Shown here: positions 60,312 through 64,000 of the stretch, one piece after another
Layout: every line of letters begins with the position of its first letter
How positions within the stretch are numbered: position 1 is the stretch's first letter
DNA from: CAUZIZ01 sp965219005
Lineage (GTDB): Bacteria; Acidobacteriota; UBA6911; RPQK01; JAJDTT01
Direction: 5' to 3'
NCBI GenBank assembly: GCA_965219005.1
Contig: CBDCMS010000002.1
Span: 1,240,001-1,304,000 of the forward strand
DNA: 64,000 nt
Made by a program: the position numbers and the translations under genes
The notes under the pieces: generated by a model
What the model saw: only the letters and a program-made list of their open reading frames with translations
Told to the model about the DNA's origin: nothing
Databases searched by the model: none

Positions 60312-62375
60312 CTATGCTCCTGAGTAGAGATAGAATCCGATAATCACGATGACGCCCAGGACGAAACCCAGGAGATAGCGCTGTACCAGTCCCGTCTGGA
60401 TTCTGCGAAAAACTGAACTGAGGAACTCTACGATCTCCGCCACCAGATTGACCAGCCGATCGACGATATGGATATCGGCTTGTCCCGAGATCCACGCAGT
60501 CAGGCGGGTGGCTGCTGCACTCCCGTTGACGATTCCGTCGACGACGTACTGATCGAAGACGGTCAGGGCATTGCCCAGATTCTTGCAGCGATTGACGACC
60601 AGGGCGTCGTAAAGCTCGTCGACGTAGTACTTGTTGTAGGCCCAGCGGTAGACGGTCTGGAATCGCTCTCTCAACTGGTCTGCCCGGCTGGCGTGGGCAA
60701 GGAAGAAGAAGTAGGCCAGAAAGATTCCCAGAGCCGCAACCGCCACCGAGATGACGGTCAGCAGAATCTCCAGACTATGCGAATGATGGCCCTCGTCGAG
60801 GGGCACGTAGGCCGTGTGTAAGGCCGGCTCCAAAAACTCCTCGAAGAGGTTGGGACCCAACCAGGCCGGGAGTCCCAGGTAGCCGACCAGAATGGAACCC
60901 AGGGCGAGGATCATCAAGGGCACGATCATCACCCGGGGAGATTCATGGGGATGATGTCCCGAATCCGAAGCGTGTTGCTCTTTCCCGTGGAAGGTCAGGA
61001 ACATCATACGGAACATGTAGAAGGCGGTCATGCCGGCGATCAGGACTCCCAACAGCCAGATGATCAGGTGCCCCTGAGGAAGGCTGAAGGCTCGCCACAG
61101 AATCTCATCCTTGGAAAAGAATCCCGCCAGCCCGGGTACTCCGGCGATTGCCAGGGTCCCGACCCACATGGTCCAGCAAGTAGTGGGCAGGTACTTTTTC
61201 AGCCCGCCCATCTTCATCATGTCCTGCTCGTGATGGAGAGCCAGAATGACGCTTCCAGAGCCCAGGAACAGCAGGGCTTTGAAAAAAGCGTGGGTGGCCA
61301 GGTGAAACACTCCTGCGGTGACGGCTCCGACACCCATCGCCGTAACCATGTAGCCCAGCTGACTCACGGTGGAGTAGGCCAACACTTTCTTGATGTCGCT
61401 CTGAAACAGCGCGATCGAAGCGGCGAATAGAGCGGTGAAAATGCCCACGGCGGCCACGATCAGCATCACATCCGGAGCCCGGCTGTAGATGGCGCTGGAA
61501 CGGGCAATCATGTAGACGCCGGCGGTCACCATGGTGGCGGCATGGATCAAGGCGCTGACCGGAGTCGGGCCCTCCATGGCGTCAGGCAGCCAGACATAGA
61601 GAGGGGCCTGGGCGCTCTTGCCGGTGGCACCAATGAAGAGAAGGAGTGCGATCCAACTCAGCGGACCCCAGAGGGCTTCGGGCTGAGGATAGATTGAGGC
61701 GACCTTCTCGAAAACCTCGGTGAAATCAAGGCTTCCGAAGTAGGTGAAGATCATGAGCATCCCGAGGACGAACCCGAAATCGCCGATCCGGTTGACGACG
61801 AAGGCTTTCTTGGCGGCGTCGCCGGCGCTCTTCTTTTGAATGTAGTATCCAATCAACAGATAGGAACAGAGTCCCACCCCTTCCCAGCCCACGAACATCA
61901 ACAGGAAGTTGTTGGCGAGGACCAGCGTGAGCATCATGAACATGAAGAGATTGAGGTAGGCGAAATAGCGGTAGAATCCATCCTCTTCCCACATGTATCC
62001 GATGGAGTAGAGGTGAATCAGGAAGCCCACCCCGGTGACGACCAGGATCATCACGGCAGAGAGTGGGTCCAGCTGCAGTCCCCACTCGACCAGAAAGGTA
62101 GTCGATCCTACCTCGACGGTATTGATGGCGCCGCCGGGAATCCAGGTGAATAGGTTGGTCTCGTAGATGCGGTGCTCGGGCTCTTCCTGCATCAAATCCA
62201 GGAAGCAGCCCAGGGACACCAGGAAGGCGATCAGAATGGTCCCGCAGGCGATGGTGGCAACCACTTTCTTGGGGGGAAAGCCACCGGTCCTGCTACGGAT
62301 CCAGACGCCGAACAGTCCGTTGACGATGAAACCGAGGAGAGGACAAAGCGGAATCAGCCAAAGGTAATCTAGCAT
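60312..62375 (-). CDS. nuoL: NADH-quinone oxidoreductase subunit L
   Basis: 687 residues. Antiporter-like core with FLLMFVGWEGVGLCSYLLIG, SAQAPLYVWLPDAMEGPTPV, KKVLAYSTVSQLGYMVTAMG and ATHAFFKALLFLGSGSVILA, then the long lateral helix and C-terminal anchor helix (about residues 560-687). Its ATG begins at 62375, adjacent to the nuoK stop at 62376. Confidence 0.95.
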   Translation of the reverse strand: MLDYLWLIPLCPLLGFIVNGLFGVWIRSRTGGFPPKKVVATIACGTILIAFLVSLGCFLDLMQEEPEHRIYETNLFTWIPGGAINTVEVGSTTFLVEWGLQLDPLSAVMILVVTGVGFLIHLYSIGYMWEEDGFYRYFAYLNLFMFMMLTLVLANNFLLMFVGWEGVGLCSYLLIGYYIQKKSAGDAAKKAFVVNRIGDFGFVLGMLMIFTYFGSLDFTEVFEKVASIYPQPEALWGPLSWIALLLFIGATGKSAQAPLYVWLPDAMEGPTPVSALIHAATMVTAGVYMIARSSAIYSRAPDVMLIVAAVGIFTALFAASIALFQSDIKKVLAYSTVSQLGYMVTAMGVGAVTAGVFHLATHAFFKALLFLGSGSVILALHHEQDMMKMGGLKKYLPTTCWTMWVGTLAIAGVPGLAGFFSKDEILWRAFSLPQGHLIIWLLGVLIAGMTAFYMFRMMFLTFHGKEQHASDSGHHPHESPRVMIVPLMILALGSILVGYLGLPAWLGPNLFEEFLEPALHTAYVPLDEGHHSHSLEILLTVISVAVAALGIFLAYFFFLAHASRADQLRERFQTVYRWAYNKYYVDELYDALVVNRCKNLGNALTVFDQYVVDGIVNGSAAATRLTAWISGQADIHIVDRLVNLVAEIVEFLSSVFRRIQTGLVQRYLLGFVLGVIVIIGFYLYSGA

Positions 62376-62678
62376 CTACCCTCTCATCAGGTCGATTTCG
62401 TCTACGTTCACGGTCTCTTTGTTCCGGAAGAGGCAGATCACGATGCCCAGACCCACCGCGGCCTCGGCTGCGGCCACGGTGATGACGAACACCGCGAATA
62501 CGTGACCTGCGAGATCTTGCAGTCGATCGGCGAAAGCAATCAGGTTCAGGTTGACCGCGTTGAGCATGAGCTCGATCGACATGAAGATAATGATCACGTT
62601 GCGGCGAGTAAGCACACCGATCACACCAATTGAGAAGACCAAGGTGCTCAGGATGAGGTAGTGACTAGCTCCAACCAT
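62376..62678 (-). CDS. nuoK: NADH-quinone oxidoreductase subunit K
   Basis: 100 residues, three helices. The conserved glutamates lie in IIIFMSIELMLNAVNLNLIA and in VITVAAAEAAVGLGIVICLF. Standard length for the family. It sits seven bases after nuoJ and abuts nuoL. Confidence 0.96.
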   Translation of the reverse strand: MVGASHYLILSTLVFSIGVIGVLTRRNVIIIFMSIELMLNAVNLNLIAFADRLQDLAGHVFAVFVITVAAAEAAVGLGIVICLFRNKETVNVDEIDLMRG

Positions 62679-62685
62679 GGATCGC

Positions 62686-63198
62686 TTAAATCTCCTTCTT
62701 GGCTAGGACTACGGCTCCGATGATTGCGACCAGTAGCAGTATGGATGCAATCTCGAATGGCAGCAGATAGGTGCTGTAGAGCAGAGTGCCCACCGATTCC
62801 GTGTTGCGTGTTTCCAACTCTTGAATGACTCCGGGCTTGGCCATGGCCTTATCGAAAAAGTGGGTTCCCTTGACGGCAAAGATGCAAAGCAGTGCCGAGA
62901 GCACTACGCCCAGAGCTACTCCGGTTCGCCACTGAGGCACGGTCTTGGCCTGGCTGGTTGCTTCTCGAACACTCACCAGCATGATGACGAAAAGAAACAG
63001 CACCATGATGCCGCCCACATACACCAGAATCTGTACGGCTCCCACGAACTCTGCTTCGAGCAGGAAGAAGAGTCCGGCGACCGAGATCAAGGCAGAAATC
63101 AAGTAGAGGGCGCTGCGGACCGGGTTGCTCGCGGTCACCGTAAGAATCGAAAACGTGACCAGGATTACCGCCAATGTATAGAAAAGATATAGCTCCAT
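62686..63198 (-). CDS. nuoJ: NADH-quinone oxidoreductase subunit J
   Basis: 170 residues, five helices. SNPVRSALYLISALISVAGL, EFVGAVQILVYVGGIMVLFL (the pi-bulge helix of the proton path) and the final helix IASILLLVAIIGAVVLAKKE are typical. It is separated from nuoI by 532 non-coding bases carrying repeats, unusual for a nuo operon. Confidence 0.95.
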   Translation of the reverse strand: MELYLFYTLAVILVTFSILTVTASNPVRSALYLISALISVAGLFFLLEAEFVGAVQILVYVGGIMVLFLFVIMLVSVREATSQAKTVPQWRTGVALGVVLSALLCIFAVKGTHFFDKAMAKPGVIQELETRNTESVGTLLYSTYLLPFEIASILLLVAIIGAVVLAKKEI

Positions 63199-63730
63199 TT
63201 TTCTGCTACTGCTTGATCATTCTAGATCAGGGGACTGGGTAGATTGTGGTGCTGTCCGGCTCTCTCCTCGGCACTTGGTTTCATGTTGCTGCCAGTCAAG
63301 TCGTTCGCGGCTCTGTTGGACTGCGGCTGTTTCCGGGACTGCCCACTGCTCACTACATCACTGCTCACGATTCAAATTTCAGCTTAGCCGAGCCCCCGGC
63401 TGCGAGCCGGATCATTCACAAGAAAACTCTGCCAGACTTCAAGACTATCGCCTACACCGAAGGTGTTATTGCGTGTAGCCCAGGGTTGGCGAAGCGAGCT
63501 ACCCTGGGTTTAGTCATCCTGTCAGTTTCTACGCTGTAAGCGTTATTGCCAACACCTTGCCGGTCTGCAGTAACCCCGATGGGGTAAAGGACTTGACCGA
63601 ACTTGACCCAGGGTAGCTCGCTTCGCATTGCAACCCTGGGCTACACGCAATAACACCTTCGGTGTAGATCGTGTTGCAATGAACTCGTAGCTGCATTCCA
63701 TTCTCGATGAAGTTTTCCCTTAGTTGAGGG
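63199..63730. repeat. 532-bp repeat-bearing gap inside the nuo operon
   Basis: It contains copy 2 of the ~130-bp dispersed repeat (63259-63388) and a large inverted repeat. The left arm 63453-63510 (TACACCGAAGGTGTTATTGC, then GTGTAGCCCAGGGTT) is complemented by the right arm 63607-63666, separated by about 96 bases with one variable patch (GGCGAAGCG versus the CGCATTG side). No gene is seen. The fold-back could terminate or attenuate transcription between nuoI and nuoJ, or mark an inserted non-autonomous element. Confidence 0.85.
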
Positions 63731-64000
63731 TCAATTGTACGTCTTCCCGTATTCGATTCGGTCCCAACCTTTCTCCAATCGATCTCGGTCCCACACCATC
63801 TGTCGACGGTCGTATGCCGCCAGTTCGAAGTCTTGAGTGAGCTCAACCGCGTTGGTAGGACAAACTTCTTGGCAGAGACCACAAAACAGGCAACGTGAAG
63901 TATCGAATGTGTAGGTTGTGAGAACCTTCTTGCGCGATTCGGGATCTCTCTGGGAGCCCACCACGATGAGGTCTTCGGGACAGATCTGGGCACACAGATC
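63731..64000 (-). CDS. nuoI: NADH-quinone oxidoreductase subunit I, 3' part
   Basis: The last 89 residues are present; the start is beyond the window edge. The end of the first [4Fe-4S] motif (LCAQICPEDLIVVGSQRD) and the complete second motif (TSRCLFCGLCQEVCPTNAVE) identify the NuoI ferredoxin-like subunit, which passes electrons from NuoG to NuoB. Directly downstream the operon continues with nuoJ after the repeat-filled gap. Confidence 0.93.
   Translation of the reverse strand, partial: DLCAQICPEDLIVVGSQRDPESRKKVLTTYTFDTSRCLFCGLCQEVCPTNAVELTQDFELAAYDRRQMVWDRDRLEKGWDRIEYGKTYN

Overview
The window reads as a chromosomal segment of an uncultivated Gram-negative bacterium of moderately high GC. 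The gene set (secreted DUF1501 and DUF1080/propeller/cytochrome proteins, a MoxR-DUF58-Bat operon, 14-subunit-type Nuo genes, System I cytochrome c maturation, many secreted sugar-active proteins) fits Acidobacteriota best. Planctomycetota or a related phylum cannot be excluded from this sequence alone. No rRNA, tRNA or CRISPR array was seen.

Layout. 1-2.3 kb: 3' part of an Nramp-like metal transporter and a sugar isomerase-like protein. 2.4-11.2 kb: a complete moxR/DUF58/Bat-type operon (AAA+ ATPase, DUF58, two BatD-like proteins, two VWA proteins, two TPR proteins). 11.8-13.8 kb (minus): an ECF sigma factor, an overlapping small membrane protein and two Spy/CpxP-like periplasmic proteins. 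14.0-18.9 kb (minus): a DUF1501 protein and an 1152-aa DUF1080/propeller/HEAT/cytochrome lipoprotein. 19.1-29.3 kb: a frameshifted site-2 protease, a sugar isomerase/DJ-1/pentaheme cytochrome/propeller/PIG-L cluster, an MFS transporter, and two joined gene remnants. 29.3-37.5 kb: a secreted glycosidase-like propeller, a PyrE-like protein, MobA, a serine hydrolase, a four-helix-bundle protein, a Nudix hydrolase, a nucleoside transporter and an unknown membrane protein. These are separated by striking 15-bp-type tandem repeats.

39.2-43.2 kb (minus): ccmE-ccmF-ccmH-(ccmI-like)-ccmA, bracketed on both sides by copies of a TA-inserting MITE, each of which has been hit by IS4-family elements (three near-identical IS copies, two in tandem). 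46.2-48.2 kb is a graveyard of broken genes (AbiEii-type nucleotidyltransferase, glycosyltransferase, propeller, TPR). 48.2-53.2 kb holds a ChbG/HpnK-type deacetylase, a frameshifted GNAT protein, and a second glycosidase-like propeller gene split by an IS110-family element. 53.6-64.0 kb (minus) is one respiratory operon, nuoI-J-K-L-M-N followed directly by atpZ/atpI-like genes and atpB-E-F, with an IS1595 element and palindromic repeats inserted in it.

Main highlight: the 191-nt non-coding leader of the IS110 element has a stem and internal-loop architecture and carries segments that match its own two ends (8 nt and 6 nt) and its actual insertion site (11 nt). This is a readable bridge-RNA guide set with both the donor and the target visible. 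Other notable points are a CxxxY-type CcmE next to an intact CcmH, nested MITE/IS insertions with an excision footprint, fusion of the nuo and F0 atp genes into one operon without F1 genes, and a family of GTAGTGGAG/GTGGTGGGG tandem repeats in intergenic sites.
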